Shown: positions 9,771 to 20,668 of the stretch, one piece after another
Position numbering within the stretch: the stretch's first letter is position 1
How the letters are laid out: each line of letters begins with the position of its first letter
Assembly (NCBI RefSeq): GCF_020623625.1
Contig: NC_060202.1
Location: 1,072,501 to 1,136,500, forward strand
Source of the DNA: Saccharomycodes ludwigii
Taxonomy: Eukaryota > Ascomycota > Saccharomycetes > Saccharomycodales > Saccharomycodaceae
Direction of reading: 5' to 3'
Length of the DNA: 64,000 nt
Position numbers and translations under genes: made by a program
Notes under the pieces: generated by a model
Seen by the model: the letters and a program-made list of their open reading frames with translations, nothing else
Told to the model about the DNA's origin: nothing
Database searches by the model: none

Positions 9771-9844
9771 TGGTTCCTAGCAGGATCGAACTGCTGATCC
9801 CCGCGTTATTAGCACGGTGCCTTAACCAACTGGGCCAAGGAACC
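9771..9844 (-). tRNA. tRNA-Ile (anticodon AAT)
   Basis: 74 nt on the minus strand, no intron. The acceptor stem is GGTTCCT / AGGAACC with discriminator A. The A-box-like segment is TGGCCCAGTTGG, the anticodon loop CTAATAA gives AAT, and the T-arm holds TTCGATC (B box). It closely matches yeast tRNA-Ile(AAU). S. cerevisiae also has a tRNA-Ile(AAU) beside PUB1 on chromosome XIV, so the position is conserved. No retroelement remains are seen in its flanks. Confidence 0.96.
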
Positions 9845-10163
9845 ATTACACGCCTGTTTTAAACAGGACATGACACCTAAACAACCAGTATCGATTATCA
9901 ATGTTGATGAATAAATTATTTAAAAAATAATCACTGTAATTTGAAGTATCACTCGTAAGAAAAAAACGCGGAAGCTTTTTAATTTTTAATTTTTTTTCTT
10001 TTTTCTTTGTAAAAAAAAAAAAAAAAAAAAAACAAAGCCATACATGAGCTAATTCCCCTTTAAATAGGATGCATAAATCCTAGTCTTCGTATAAATCATA
10101 CGCTAAAAACAAAAAACAAAAAAACAATAAAAAAAAAAAGATACTACAACTATACCCACCTCA
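9845..10163. other. Intergenic region tRNA-Ile/CAB2
   Basis: tRNA 5' flank and CAB2 promoter, with a 22-base A run at 10011-10032. No other feature found. Confidence 0.6.
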
Positions 10164-11240
10164 ATGCACAATCCTAATATTCATACCTCTATCATTGATC
10201 TTGAACATGCAATTAGTCATACTTCCGACGATAATACAATAACAGCCAATTATATCGATGAAGAGTTTTACTTCCAATCAAACCCTAAACCTTCTTATTT
10301 AAATCAATTAATTGATACTACAAAAAAGTTTCTTTCAGCCACAGAAAATGAAAATAACAAAAAGCGTGTTGTATTGGTTACTTCTGGTGGTACTACTGTT
10401 CCATTGGAAAATAATACTGTGAGATTTATTGACAATTTTAGTGCCGGTACAAGAGGTGCTTCAAGTGCAGAACAATTTTTGTTTCAGGGGTACCGTGTCA
10501 TTTTTTTACATAGGGAATTTTCATTAACTCCATTTAACAGGTTTTTCACGCATTCCACAGAAACCACCTTTCTAGATTATTTTACTCAGGGTGGAACTTC
10601 AATTAATCCTCAATTTCAAAAAAAAATTATTGAACAGAAAAAACTATATGATACATATAAAGACAATTTATTAATGCTACCTTTTACGACGGTCAACCAA
10701 TATTTATGGTCGTTAAAGGCACTGGCTACATTATTAAATAATAAATTTTGTCTATTTTATTTAGCAGCAGCTGTCAGTGATTTCTATGTTCCCTTTAATA
10801 GATTACCCAAACATAAAATTCAATCACAGGTAGAGAATAACTATAACAATAGTTTGAACAATAACAGCGCAATTAATAATGATGGAAAGTTAATCTTGGA
10901 TTTAGATCCTGTACCTAAATTTTTAAGAAGATTGGTGGAAAGTTGGGCTAGTCAAGCTATGATAGTGTCATTCAAATTGGAAACTGACAGTTCTATTTTA
11001 ATTAAAAAGGCGGTGCAAGCTTTGAAAAAATACAATCATCAGTTAGTTATTGGAAATATGCTACAAACCAGAAATAAGGAAGTTGTATTTGTAAGTGAGA
11101 ATAGCAACAGCAACAACAATGACAACGATATCAACGTGGAATGGATTAGAATAAATGATAGCAATAAAGAAGTTATAGAAGCTTTAATCATTCCAGCAGT
11201 TATTGAACATCATACTCAATGGATTGCATTGCAAAATTAG
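10164..11240 (+). CDS. CAB2: Phosphopantothenate-cysteine ligase
   Basis: A 358-residue cytosolic enzyme of the DFP/CoaB family that joins 4'-phosphopantothenate to cysteine, the second step from pantothenate kinase toward coenzyme A. The nucleotide-binding start VVLVTSGGTTVPLE is at about 69-82, followed by VRFIDNFSAGTRGA. The conserved YLAAAVSDFYVP is near 198-209 and LDLDPVPKFLRRL near 250. An Asn-rich insert follows the VSDFYVP segment and another lies near residue 313. In S. cerevisiae CAB2 (YIL083C) is next to SDS3 (YIL084C) and KTR7; here the three share the strand, but SAM50, CRZ1 and TRM12 lie between CAB2 and SDS3. Confidence 0.95.
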   Translation: MHNPNIHTSIIDLEHAISHTSDDNTITANYIDEEFYFQSNPKPSYLNQLIDTTKKFLSATENENNKKRVVLVTSGGTTVPLENNTVRFIDNFSAGTRGASSAEQFLFQGYRVIFLHREFSLTPFNRFFTHSTETTFLDYFTQGGTSINPQFQKKIIEQKKLYDTYKDNLLMLPFTTVNQYLWSLKALATLLNNKFCLFYLAAAVSDFYVPFNRLPKHKIQSQVENNYNNSLNNNSAINNDGKLILDLDPVPKFLRRLVESWASQAMIVSFKLETDSSILIKKAVQALKKYNHQLVIGNMLQTRNKEVVFVSENSNSNNNDNDINVEWIRINDSNKEVIEALIIPAVIEHHTQWIALQN

Positions 11241-11418
11241 TCATAACTTTAGTGTGAGCTATGGATTATTTACATATATATTTTTAACATATACTTATAC
11301 TGCGAGAAATATATATATATATATATATATAATGAATTAAAAAAGAAAACGCTTGCGATTTAAACATATATACATTATATCCATTTATCTCCCCTCTTAG
11401 GTATATATATATATATAT

Positions 11419-12834
11419 TTATAAGAAACACATACCAATACCATATTGAAACCCCTTTCTACACGAATCCGTAGAGTGCATGGTAATAGGCAGAGTGAAG
11501 TTCAACTCAAACCTTGCTGCAGGATGTGTAAACATTATACCTACACCGCAAGCGGTTGAATATTCCTTAAATAAATTGCTTAAACTGCCACTGCCGTTAC
11601 TAGTTAATTTCCCACCATTTGTAAATAAGTGCCACTTAAAGCTAGAATCTTTTACTACAGGTCTAATTAAAGATATCCCATATGTGAGATATGCGTGTCC
11701 ACCACATGCATCTGAACACTCTTTATCACCCAACCCCATAACATTAAAACCTCTGACATCGTTACCACCGCCAAGTTGAAATTTGTCATAATATGGCACA
11801 ACCACATCTGGATCCAACTTAAAAATGTTTCCACATTTTATTGTGCCAATAAGAGAAAACCCTTTCCCAATTTTAAAAGCTTTCACTATCTCAAACTGTT
11901 GTTTAGTCCATTTTTGTAAAAATTCCCATTCAGTGCTGACTTTGAACAACGACCCCATAGTAGGCGTGACAATATTATCTCGTGTATCATTTACCAAAGT
12001 ATAACACAACGAATTTTTCCAATCTTCACCACATTGATGTAATAGTGAGCTTGATCTACGAGTAACCATATTACTAGTTATTCTAGAACATGTATCGAAA
12101 CTTAGAGCATGGTTCCATAACGTTTTATTATCATCAAGGCCAGTGCCGCTTCTAATCATCCCCGGCAAGTATGCAGTTGCTAGTTCCATTTTTAAACCCT
12201 TGAACTCATAATTGATACCATTAGTCTGCCTATTGTTGGAATAAAATGAATTATTTAAAGTGTACCAGACTTTAAAAGGTTGCATATATTGAAACAATAT
12301 AGAAGACTTTGTCTTGGTACCCCGTTTACAATCTAAGATGAATTTTTCACCAGTACCAAAATAGTTTCTCAATTGAAATTCTAGGTATCCATCGCCCTCT
12401 CCATTCCCAATTTTGGATCCGGTCTTGGCCATGAATTTTTTTATCGGTGAAAAATGATAATAAGGTTGAAGCGCAAGTACATTATTTTTGTTATTTTCTA
12501 TGAATGAATTTATAATTTTTGGTTGAATTGTTCGTGTCATTGGCACAGCATCTATTGATTGCTGCATGGAATCGATTAGCCCATTAGAAACTAATTTTCT
12601 TTGTAGTAGCTCAGATTGTTGTACAAAGCTCGAAAAAGTGGTGGCATTGCTGATTGTCGCAGTTAAATGATCTTGCAAAATCGAAGGCATAAACGGTATT
12701 TGATTAGTTTTCACCTGTGTGATTATAATAGGATAATTTGGATTTTCCTCTATGAGATCATTGACAATATTAGTAGCAGTGGATGCATCATTTTGAAAAC
12801 CAGAATTGGAGCCTAGATCAGTGTCAGTGTTCAT
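11419..12834 (-). CDS. SAM50: Mitochondrial outer-membrane beta-barrel assembly protein Sam50
   Basis: A 471-residue Omp85/BamA-family protein, near the 484 of S. cerevisiae Sam50. The N-terminal part (about 1-120) matches the single POTRA region; the rest alternates as expected of a 16-strand barrel. Conserved pieces are YDKFQLGGGNDVRGFNVMG, the substrate-loop RGF motif, near residue 360, and the last strand FQYGIGMCFL, which acts as a beta-signal-like C-terminus. It is the core of the SAM/TOB complex, which inserts porin, Tom40 and other barrels. Gene order SAM50-CRZ1 equals YNL026W-YNL027W. Confidence 0.94.
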   Translation of the reverse strand: MNTDTDLGSNSGFQNDASTATNIVNDLIEENPNYPIIITQVKTNQIPFMPSILQDHLTATISNATTFSSFVQQSELLQRKLVSNGLIDSMQQSIDAVPMTRTIQPKIINSFIENNKNNVLALQPYYHFSPIKKFMAKTGSKIGNGEGDGYLEFQLRNYFGTGEKFILDCKRGTKTKSSILFQYMQPFKVWYTLNNSFYSNNRQTNGINYEFKGLKMELATAYLPGMIRSGTGLDDNKTLWNHALSFDTCSRITSNMVTRRSSSLLHQCGEDWKNSLCYTLVNDTRDNIVTPTMGSLFKVSTEWEFLQKWTKQQFEIVKAFKIGKGFSLIGTIKCGNIFKLDPDVVVPYYDKFQLGGGNDVRGFNVMGLGDKECSDACGGHAYLTYGISLIRPVVKDSSFKWHLFTNGGKLTSNGSGSLSNLFKEYSTACGVGIMFTHPAARFELNFTLPITMHSTDSCRKGFQYGIGMCFL

Positions 12835-13310
12835 TTTTTCTTGGTGTTCTATTAAAATATTAAAAGGGAAATTACTTTACAGTTTTTTTTTTTTTTTTTT
12901 TTTTTTATCAATTAATGTGCCTATAAAACTTGGAAATGTGTTTGTTTGAATTCCAATATAAAAATGAATAATGACTTGTATAACAGTTTTATCACAAAAA
13001 AAAAAAAAAAAAAAAAAAGTAGAAATACGGACCTTCGGTTAATTATGTTTTTTTACCGAAGGGAAACACAGGTGAAAAAATTAAAAATTAAAAAAATAAA
13101 AAATTCATTCAAGGTGGAAATAAAAAAAAAAAAAAAAAGGAACAAAAATTAGAAAGGAAGGAAGGAAGGAGGGAAGGAAGGTTATATAAACTTGATATAT
13201 AGTACAAAAAGGAATAAATTGAAATTAAAAATAAAAAAAAATAACTGTTTCTTATACTAAATTTGAAAATTTCATTAAAGTGATTATCAAATCCTTTATA
13301 AAAAAAAACA
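12835..13310. other. Intergenic region SAM50-CRZ1
   Basis: SAM50 promoter and CRZ1 3' flank. It contains T24 (12883-12906), A23 (12996-13018), a hairpin (13032-13062) and a GGAAG repeat near 13156-13182. No gene found. Confidence 0.6.
13032..13062. repeat. Hairpin-forming inverted repeat between SAM50 and CRZ1
   Basis: CCTTCGGT at 13032-13039 pairs perfectly with ACCGAAGG at 13055-13062 across a 15-base A/T-rich loop; the arms are GC-rich against an AT-rich background. It may be a structured 3'-UTR element of CRZ1 or a chance palindrome. Confidence 0.5.
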
Positions 13311-15202
13311 TTAACCAGAATCATTCATCTTATAGCTTATTTCTGAATTTTCATTATTACTATTGGTATTTTTATGAAAATGCTGCTGTCGTTCGTCAAT
13401 ATGGTACGGATTAACGTGTGGAATATCCAAGTGATTATTTTTAGTATGAATTTCGTGATGCGTATTTGGTGATTCAACTTTAATACTTTGACTGTGAATT
13501 TTATCCTTAACTGCACCAACACTAGCGTATAAAGTACTATCGTCATTCTTAACACCATTTATATCACTCTTTGAACCATATTCGGTAAATACTTTGGAAT
13601 TAGCAATAACATTTCTACCTTCTTTTTTAATATATTCATCAAAATTATGAATTAAATCTTGGTCCTTAAGATAATTGCCATCATCTTCGACAACAGATTT
13701 TCTTCTCTCTTGGTCACTCATGAATTCTTCATATAATGGTTGGATACACTTTTGACCTGATCTTGTTTTCAAATGTCGACCTAATGCATCACTTCTAGCA
13801 AACCGTTTGCCACACCCCCATGTGGTAACACCATCTTTTAAAACACCACCGCAAACATACCTTTTTTTGCCGCTATGTAGATCTTCATGTCTTTTTCTAT
13901 CATGTTGTCGTGTAAATGCTTTAGAACAGTACTGGCATGAATAAGGCTTCTCATTGGTATGACTTCTTAAGTGCGATTTTAAATTGTAAGGTCTGGTAAA
14001 TAATTTGTCGCAGAATGTACATTTATACGCCGCTTCGGGTGTAGAAATATTATTGTTATCAGAACAGGATGCCGTAGTGGTGGTATCAGTCGCGTTAGTA
14101 CTAGAGCTATCTGGCTGTTTATACTGGATACTGCCAGTACTTGATTTACTCGCAGAGCTAAAATAGGAGGATTCACTTCCGTACCCATTATCATCAAAAT
14201 CATTACTATTACTATCATTTCCAAAAATGATGTTATCTTCATTATCCACCTCATTATTACCATCCTGTATTGCTATTGATAATGGTGATAAAGACGTATC
14301 AAAAGTGCCCTTTTTATCTTTCTTGTTCTTTGATGGTACAACCAAATTAGCCATTTTCAGTAATTTTTCTCTATCTTTGCTCAAACTTCTGGCTTTTTCT
14401 TCCGGTGTCTTCTTTTTTTTCTTGCTTTTTGTCGTCTTTTTATTTATACTTCTGCTTCTTCTAATCTTTTTATCATCACTTGTATATTCATCCTCACTGT
14501 TAACTTTTGACGAGACCTTTAAAAAGTTATCATTATAGTTTATATCACTTTTATTGCTGCTATTGGGTGTGATGGTATTCAGTTTATTTCTGGAAGATGA
14601 TTTTTTAATATTGACATTGGTGGATATTTGAAAATTAACATCAATATTGTCGTTAGCGTTGATGTTATAATCGGTAGTATTTTGTAGTAGAAAATCTTGA
14701 ATCTGCGGATTGCCATATTGATTTCCGATGTCAAAGGTAGCATTAGTAGTAACAATGTCAGGTACAATCATAGAATTACCATTATTTCCATGGTGGTCTG
14801 CATTATTATACACAAAGCTATTGGCGCTGGATTGGTCACTGCTTGCGTATTTGCTATCTATGTTGCTGCTAGGAGCATCTAACAATGAATTGGAATCTAA
14901 ATTAAAGAAATCATTTATTTCTTCATCTTCTTGGTCTGTAGGAACACTTAATAACGAGCGAACAGGGGAGGATTTACCCTCCGAAGCCGTTAAATATAAG
15001 CTATTAACATCTGAATGAGAATAGAACGAACTAGGATAAGTAGGAGTACCACCACCGTTGTGTATGATGGTATCTGTAACATTTAAATATGGGGAATGTG
15101 ATGTATCATTTTTACTCCGAAAATTATTGATATTATTATTGTGAGTGCTGAAAATATTTATATTATTATTTGGTTTTTCCAGATAATAATTTTCACTTTC
15201 AA

Positions 15203-15258
<56 letters not shown>

Positions 15259-16340
15259 GTACCGTTATTAATTATCATATTGTTTCTATCCAGTATATTA
15301 TTATCCGTATAATCAAAACGATGTGAATTTTGGGAAACATTAATATACTGAACGGTAGGCATATTATTATTATTAGTGATATTACTACCATCATAATTAT
15401 TATTTACGATGGGATATGAAGTAGCATTGCCATCATTAACGTGATCATTTTGAAAAATCAAACCACCATTCTGAATATGAATTTTATCATTATACGAATT
15501 AGTAGAAACATCACTACTAGCTTGGGAACCATAAAAAACATTATTGTTATTATTATTGTTATAGTTAGTTGTGTTTAAAGTGGAACTGTTAATAAAGGAA
15601 TCTTGTTGACTTGCTGAGTTTAATCTTTCACTAATATTGTTATTCAACAAATCATTTATATTATAATGTGAATCAATAATTATATCATCGTTCAAAGGTG
15701 GAATAAAATTAAAATTCTCGGTAGTAGCATTATTATTATTATTATTATTATTAGTAGTAGTAGTAGTGATATTATCATTGTTGTTGTTGTTGTTGTTGAC
15801 CACGTTAGTATTAGTAACTTTATTATAAAAAAAAGGTTCCATGGTAGTAATGTGCCCTTCTTTATCATCTTTGCTATTGCTTGATGGCGACGATAACAAA
15901 ATATGATAATTTTCAGTTGTTGTATTATTTGCCACATTAATTCCGTTATAATTTGTTGTCGTTGTGGAAGGTATTGGATAATCATTTTCTATTGGTGATA
16001 AAACAATTACAGGTTTTAACGGCTTTACAGTATTATTTAAAGGAGTAATAGTCCGATTGTTGTGATGAGGCAAGATATTATTATTATCATTATTATTATT
16101 ATTAGTATTATTATTAGGACCATCACTATTATTTGTGGAAATAGTTGTTAAAAACGGATTATCTGCTGTAGCAATAAAGTTTGTATTAATTACAGGCAGG
16201 GTTTTGTTTTTATTATTCCTATTTTTATTGTCATTAAAGTTATCCTGTGATTTCAATATAATGTTTTCATAATAGCTGTTAGCATTTTGGTCAGTACTTT
16301 CAGGATCATGCTTCCTCGATTGATCTTTCCGATAACTCAT
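13311..16340 (-). CDS. CRZ1: Calcineurin-responsive zinc-finger transcription factor Crz1
   Basis: A 1,009-residue factor, longer than S. cerevisiae Crz1 (678), mostly because of Asn runs (the longest near residue 370). Two C2H2 fingers lie at about 770-823 ([19 protein letters not shown], then [19 protein letters not shown]), followed by the degenerate third finger with [17 protein letters not shown] near 850, the Crz1 pattern. PVIVLS at residues 110-115 fits the calcineurin docking consensus PxIxIT. Upstream of the fingers is a Lys/Arg-rich segment ([24 protein letters not shown]) that could hold a nuclear localisation signal. Dephosphorylation by calcineurin would send it to the nucleus to activate Ca2+-stress genes. 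The neighbour SAM50 supports the call. Confidence 0.94.
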
Positions 16341-16611
16341 GATTGATGAGTTGTAACACTAACAATAGAAATATATCAGGGCCAAGCTCAATATGGAATT
16401 ATTTGTTATAATATATTTTAGTGCCTTGTTTATGGCGCTTGTTACCTTTTCTTGTTAGTTTTTGTTTTTTGCTTCCACTGACCAATTTGCTTTGTTTTAT
16501 GTTTAAACAATAGAATTTTATATATATTTTTAATTAATTATTTAAAAAAAAAAGAAAAAGAAAAAACAACAACAAAAAAAAAAAAAAAAAAAGGATTTTC
16601 GGTTTTAATAG

Positions 16612-16644
<33 letters not shown>

Positions 16645-16728
16645 CACATGTAAATGATTGTCCGAAAATTCATAATGAATATCGTAGTCCGAGTAATTAC
16701 TTTTCCTTCCGTATTAAAAACGAATGTT
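16341..16728. other. CRZ1 promoter / TRM12 3' flank
   Basis: It contains A19 (16574-16592) and A30 (16612-16641) separated by 19 bases. No gene or recognised operator. Confidence 0.6.
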
Positions 16729-18147
16729 CTATTTAATAATATCTACGTCAATACAAACATGCCAAATATCAGGAGCATAAGTTTTGATTTTCTCTGCATG
16801 AGTCACGTTAACCTTAAAGTTATTTTCTATGGTTACTTGGTAATTTTTTAATTTAGGTAATAATTTACATTTAACAAATCCGTTTTCACCTTCAATCTCA
16901 TCAATATGTATATTTTCATGTATGTGTAAAGTGACAATTGGTAATTCATAACTGTGTTTGGCGACAATTTTTAAAGCCAACTCCCAACTAGCTTCGCTTG
17001 TAGGTAACAATCCCATATTGATATGTCTTATTCTTAACCTGGATGTGTCAATATTATTCACAAATTGCTTTTCATAATTTTCTAGTTCGCTTAAACAATA
17101 TTCATTACTTTCATTAAATATATAACATCGTTTTTTATCATCTTTTTCAAATTTATTTTTAAGCAATGCTCTTTTCAAACCTTCACAACTCCAGGGGTTT
17201 AAATCAAAACAAAAAATTCTATTACAATTCCTTTTTAAGTATGATAATGTAAAATATCCTATCCCACAATACATATCCACAACATCATTCCCCTCAATAT
17301 CTGCATATGAATTATTACCCTCTGCTGTCTTTGTGGTTATTAAGATACGAGCTTTCTCCTTAACATTACCCCTACTAAACATTGTGAAAAATGGTGCCCA
17401 AGATTGATAAATACCATTCTGTACAGTATGACACCAGAATGCATTAGTAAAATCTCTTTCGGTAGGGGACTTCCATAACTCGGGGGAATTATTACTAGCA
17501 TATTCTTCAGTTTCCCAAAATGAACCGTATATCGGTCTAATGTTCAAAGGTTTCCTCCATAGGTTTTTATTATCATTTATATTTGTTTTACTATCATTTT
17601 CCAAAATAGGCTGATTTATAGCTATATGGGTGTAAATCGAGTCGTCAAAACAATTTTTAATCAATTTTTTAAAAAAGGAATCTCGATTTACACCATTGCT
17701 GTGGCAATTAGACAAAACAGATTCCCATAATTCACTAGTAAACATTTGTTTGACGGGAGAATAATTAAATAGTATTAATGGTGGGTATAAGGTATATTTG
17801 GTTGAAACATGGTTTTTTATCAGTTCTGTCAAGTGTTCATTATCATGGAAATATAAATTGATAAATTCAGCCAACTTTATTTTTTGTCTGTGTCCTGTGA
17901 TAATAGTAGTATTAGGTATTTTACTTGGACTATTATCATGTACTATTTCTATTTTATCATCTTTATTGGAGTTTTCCAAAGTTACAAACAAGTCTTTATT
18001 AGCAGAAGTAGACTCATCAATTGTAATTTCTAAGATAATTAAAGAATTTGTTTTGATTATAATTTTTGGTTTTATGTTGTAAACATTTAGTATATTTTTA
18101 TATTTTTTAATTAGCTGCTTATCCTTTAATATTATTTGAGTTGGCAT
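16729..18147 (-). CDS. TRM12: tRNA wybutosine-synthesising protein 2 (TYW2)
   Basis: A 472-residue class I methyltransferase-like enzyme, close to S. cerevisiae Trm12 (462). It transfers the aminocarboxypropyl group of S-adenosylmethionine in the third step of wybutosine synthesis at position 37 of tRNA-Phe. The Rossmann motif I is DVVDMYCGIGYFTL (about 286-299), followed by the acidic ligand segment FCFDLNPWSCEGLKRAL. The family phrase MGLLPTSEASWELAL lies near residue 385, and RPIYGSFWETEEY and RDFTNAFWCHTVQNGIYQSW occur ahead of the SAM fold. The S. cerevisiae gene (YML005W) is not in the XIV/IX blocks, so this one sits apart from its expected neighbours. Confidence 0.93.
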   Translation of the reverse strand: MPTQIILKDKQLIKKYKNILNVYNIKPKIIIKTNSLIILEITIDESTSANKDLFVTLENSNKDDKIEIVHDNSPSKIPNTTIITGHRQKIKLAEFINLYFHDNEHLTELIKNHVSTKYTLYPPLILFNYSPVKQMFTSELWESVLSNCHSNGVNRDSFFKKLIKNCFDDSIYTHIAINQPILENDSKTNINDNKNLWRKPLNIRPIYGSFWETEEYASNNSPELWKSPTERDFTNAFWCHTVQNGIYQSWAPFFTMFSRGNVKEKARILITTKTAEGNNSYADIEGNDVVDMYCGIGYFTLSYLKRNCNRIFCFDLNPWSCEGLKRALLKNKFEKDDKKRCYIFNESNEYCLSELENYEKQFVNNIDTSRLRIRHINMGLLPTSEASWELALKIVAKHSYELPIVTLHIHENIHIDEIEGENGFVKCKLLPKLKNYQVTIENNFKVNVTHAEKIKTYAPDIWHVCIDVDIIK

Positions 18148-18358
18148 GATGGGTTTTCTAGGTTGCCCTTTATCTTTTGATTATTGTATATATCTAGAAA
18201 AATAGGTCCGTTAAACCAATACTATAAATGTACAATTCAGTTTAATAACCGAATGGGTTATGATTTTGATTGATTTTTTTCATTTTTTTTTTTTTTTTCA
18301 TTTTTTTTTTTTTCAATTTTTTCCCCTGCAAAATTTTCTATTTACAAATTAAAGCAGA

Positions 18359-18389
<31 letters not shown>

Positions 18390-18711
18390 TTTCGTTTCTT
18401 TTTAAAAAGGGGAGAATCAAAAAGTTATGATCTTTTGATAATTTTATGATATTCTTAGCATATAACATAATACTTTTTAATTTTTATTTCTACTTTTATT
18501 TCCAACTTTTTTTCTGTTTTCTTGCCCTGTTTAAATTATTGGTTCTACCTATTATACAACTTAAAATAAACTAGCAACTTAATTCCAGTCAAAAAAAAAA
18601 AAAAAAAAATAAAAATAATAAGAAAAAAAGAGATAAGAGATAACAGTAATACAATCTATCAATTTAAATCACACCCAATACAGGACAAATATAGAATAAA
18701 TAGGAAGGAAG

Positions 18712-18744
<33 letters not shown>

Positions 18745-18785
18745 ACACAACTAGAATTAACGCAATAACAAACAGTGATAACGAA
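18148..18785. other. Divergent region TRM12/SDS3
   Basis: Promoter region of both genes. It has TTTA tandem repeats (about 18361-18386), A19 (18591-18609) and A32 (18712-18743), the latter one of the two longest runs in the window and only 43 bases ahead of the SDS3 ATG. No RNA gene seen. Confidence 0.6.
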
Positions 18786-20030
18786 ATGGAGCAAAAATCG
18801 CAACAAACAACAGAATTACTAAACCATCCGATTACGGCTACTACTACTTCGAACGCCGTTACAACTAATTCCACACTATCTAATAACCATAGGCAAAACA
18901 TTACAACAACTATGACTAAAAAAGATAGAAAAAAAAGACAGGCTTTAGAAACAAAAGTGATGAAAATTACTAACAAATTCTGTCAAGATAAAGATTTACA
19001 TTATAAAGAGAGATTGGCCAAATTGCAAACAAACTTAACAACAATGCACCAGGGGAATAATCCCGAGTACATCAGACTAGTTCGGGATTTAGAAGAAGAA
19101 AGAGATTTAGAATTAATTAGGTTACGCTATTTTGAAGAATATAGAGTTTATAGGGCCAGCTTAGAATTTCAACAAGATATTGAACATCTAAAATTAGAAC
19201 ATGAAAATTTAATAACCTTGTGTAAGAAAAAATTGTATCAACAATTGGAAAATAAATTACAATCTTTACAAGAAGAGAAATTATTGTTAGACGTAGCCAA
19301 TTCGCACTCCTATGCCATGGATTACTCTAGACCAATCACCAATTTTAAAAATACAAGAAATAGCAATAGTACCGCAAGCAATTTCCTTGGGGTAAATGAC
19401 AACAGCGGTAGTGCAAGCGATTTTGATAATACAAATGGCGATAATAACGAAGTAAGATTACTAGCACAGATAAACGAGGGCTATAGTAGTGGCGAGAAAG
19501 GTGTTAATATTAACAACACCAGTACAAATAATCTTAGTGGGAATGCTTGGCATGATTCTTCTTCCACAGATGATATAAGTAGCAGCAGCAGCGCATTTAA
19601 CAATGGTATTGGTCGTCGGTCATTAAGGAGACGAGTAACAACCAAACAAGCAGCTTTAGCCGCTGATAATAATAATAGTGAAGATAATAGAAGTACTAAT
19701 CATCATATAAATGGTACCGGCAAGAATCATAGGAACGGCGGTAACAATAGACACAATAATAAAAATTCCGATGATACAAATAAAATTTCTGAAGAGTGGA
19801 CAAAATCTTTATCTGAATATTCGCAATTACATGCTTTAATCTTTGGTACTACAGACGAGGATGGTAATAACAACAACCATACCCATACTAATAATAAAAG
19901 AAAAGGTTTTGGTAGATATTCAACGAAATCTGCACCGCCTTTACAATCCTTAAGTAGGAACGAAGTGACAGCTGATATTAATTTGATAAGATCCTTGACT
20001 GGGCAACAGCCATCACCATTTAGTTGTTAA
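18786..20030 (+). CDS. SDS3: Sds3, subunit of the Rpd3L histone deacetylase complex
   Basis: A 414-residue protein with a basic start (KKDRKKRQALETKVMKI near 41-58) and a long predicted coiled-coil to about 170 (LVRDLEEERDLELIRLRYFEEYRVYR, then LEFQQDIEHLKLEHENL, split here). This is the Sds3/Dep1 family signature. The remainder is Asn/Ser-rich and disordered, with SLRRRVTTKQ and a short conserved C-terminus. Sds3 scaffolds Rpd3-Sin3 and is needed for its deacetylase activity in gene silencing. Location on the same strand before the KTR gene, and CAB2 upstream, match YIL083C-YIL084C-YIL085C, which favours Sds3 over Dep1. Confidence 0.88.
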   Translation: MEQKSQQTTELLNHPITATTTSNAVTTNSTLSNNHRQNITTTMTKKDRKKRQALETKVMKITNKFCQDKDLHYKERLAKLQTNLTTMHQGNNPEYIRLVRDLEEERDLELIRLRYFEEYRVYRASLEFQQDIEHLKLEHENLITLCKKKLYQQLENKLQSLQEEKLLLDVANSHSYAMDYSRPITNFKNTRNSNSTASNFLGVNDNSGSASDFDNTNGDNNEVRLLAQINEGYSSGEKGVNINNTSTNNLSGNAWHDSSSTDDISSSSSAFNNGIGRRSLRRRVTTKQAALAADNNNSEDNRSTNHHINGTGKNHRNGGNNRHNNKNSDDTNKISEEWTKSLSEYSQLHALIFGTTDEDGNNNNHTHTNNKRKGFGRYSTKSAPPLQSLSRNEVTADINLIRSLTGQQPSPFSC

Positions 20031-20526
20031 GCAACAGTTTGATAGAAAGAGTTGAGTATGTTACTGGGAATATATATATATATATAAACCATGTTATTAA
20101 AATAAGAATAGATAATAGAGCGAATTTTTAATTTATGTAATAATCAAACTAGATGGATAATATGTTGATAATTGTTATATATATATATTTTTATTGGTGT
20201 TTGGCTTATAGTAGCAAATCTTTCCGGTTCTGGCTAACTTTCGAATCGTGATTAAAGTGATATTTACAATAAGCAGCCGGGTATTTTTTTTATTTTATTT
20301 TTTTTTTTTTTTTATTTTTTTGTTTTTGCACACAAAAACGAAATCTGCTTAAAAAGCACATTAAAATATATATTTTTTTTTTTTACTGTTTTCGGTTTAA
20401 TTTATGGTTATAAACATTGCGAATGAAAAAAGAAATAGAAACGAAAAAGGAAACAAAAAAATTAAAAAAAAAAACTAGTCTAAACTGACTTGAGTTCATA
20501 TATATATTTGTCTTTTTTAATCTTTC

Positions 20527-20557
<31 letters not shown>

Positions 20558-20668
20558 AAATATATTTTTTTGTCATATAGTCGGTCCAATATTCAAAGCA
20601 GTAATAGAGCAAAAATAAAACAACAAGAAAGGGGAAAAAAAAAAACAAACTATATATTATTACTAAAA
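20031..20668. other. Intergenic region SDS3-KTR
   Basis: SDS3 3' flank and KTR promoter with many T-rich runs (20300-20316, 20541-20557) and short (TA)n. The frame of the next gene is open upstream to about 20570 but without an ATG there; see the KTR entry. Confidence 0.6.

Noticed and set aside
9904-9990. TTGATGA near the tRNA gene as a box C/D snoRNA start
   Set aside because: No CTGA box follows within a plausible distance and no terminal stem is visible.
20570-20668. Upstream extension of the KTR frame
   Set aside because: The extension has no ATG; the first codon is TTG. The ATG at 20669 gives the expected short cytosolic tail before the membrane span.
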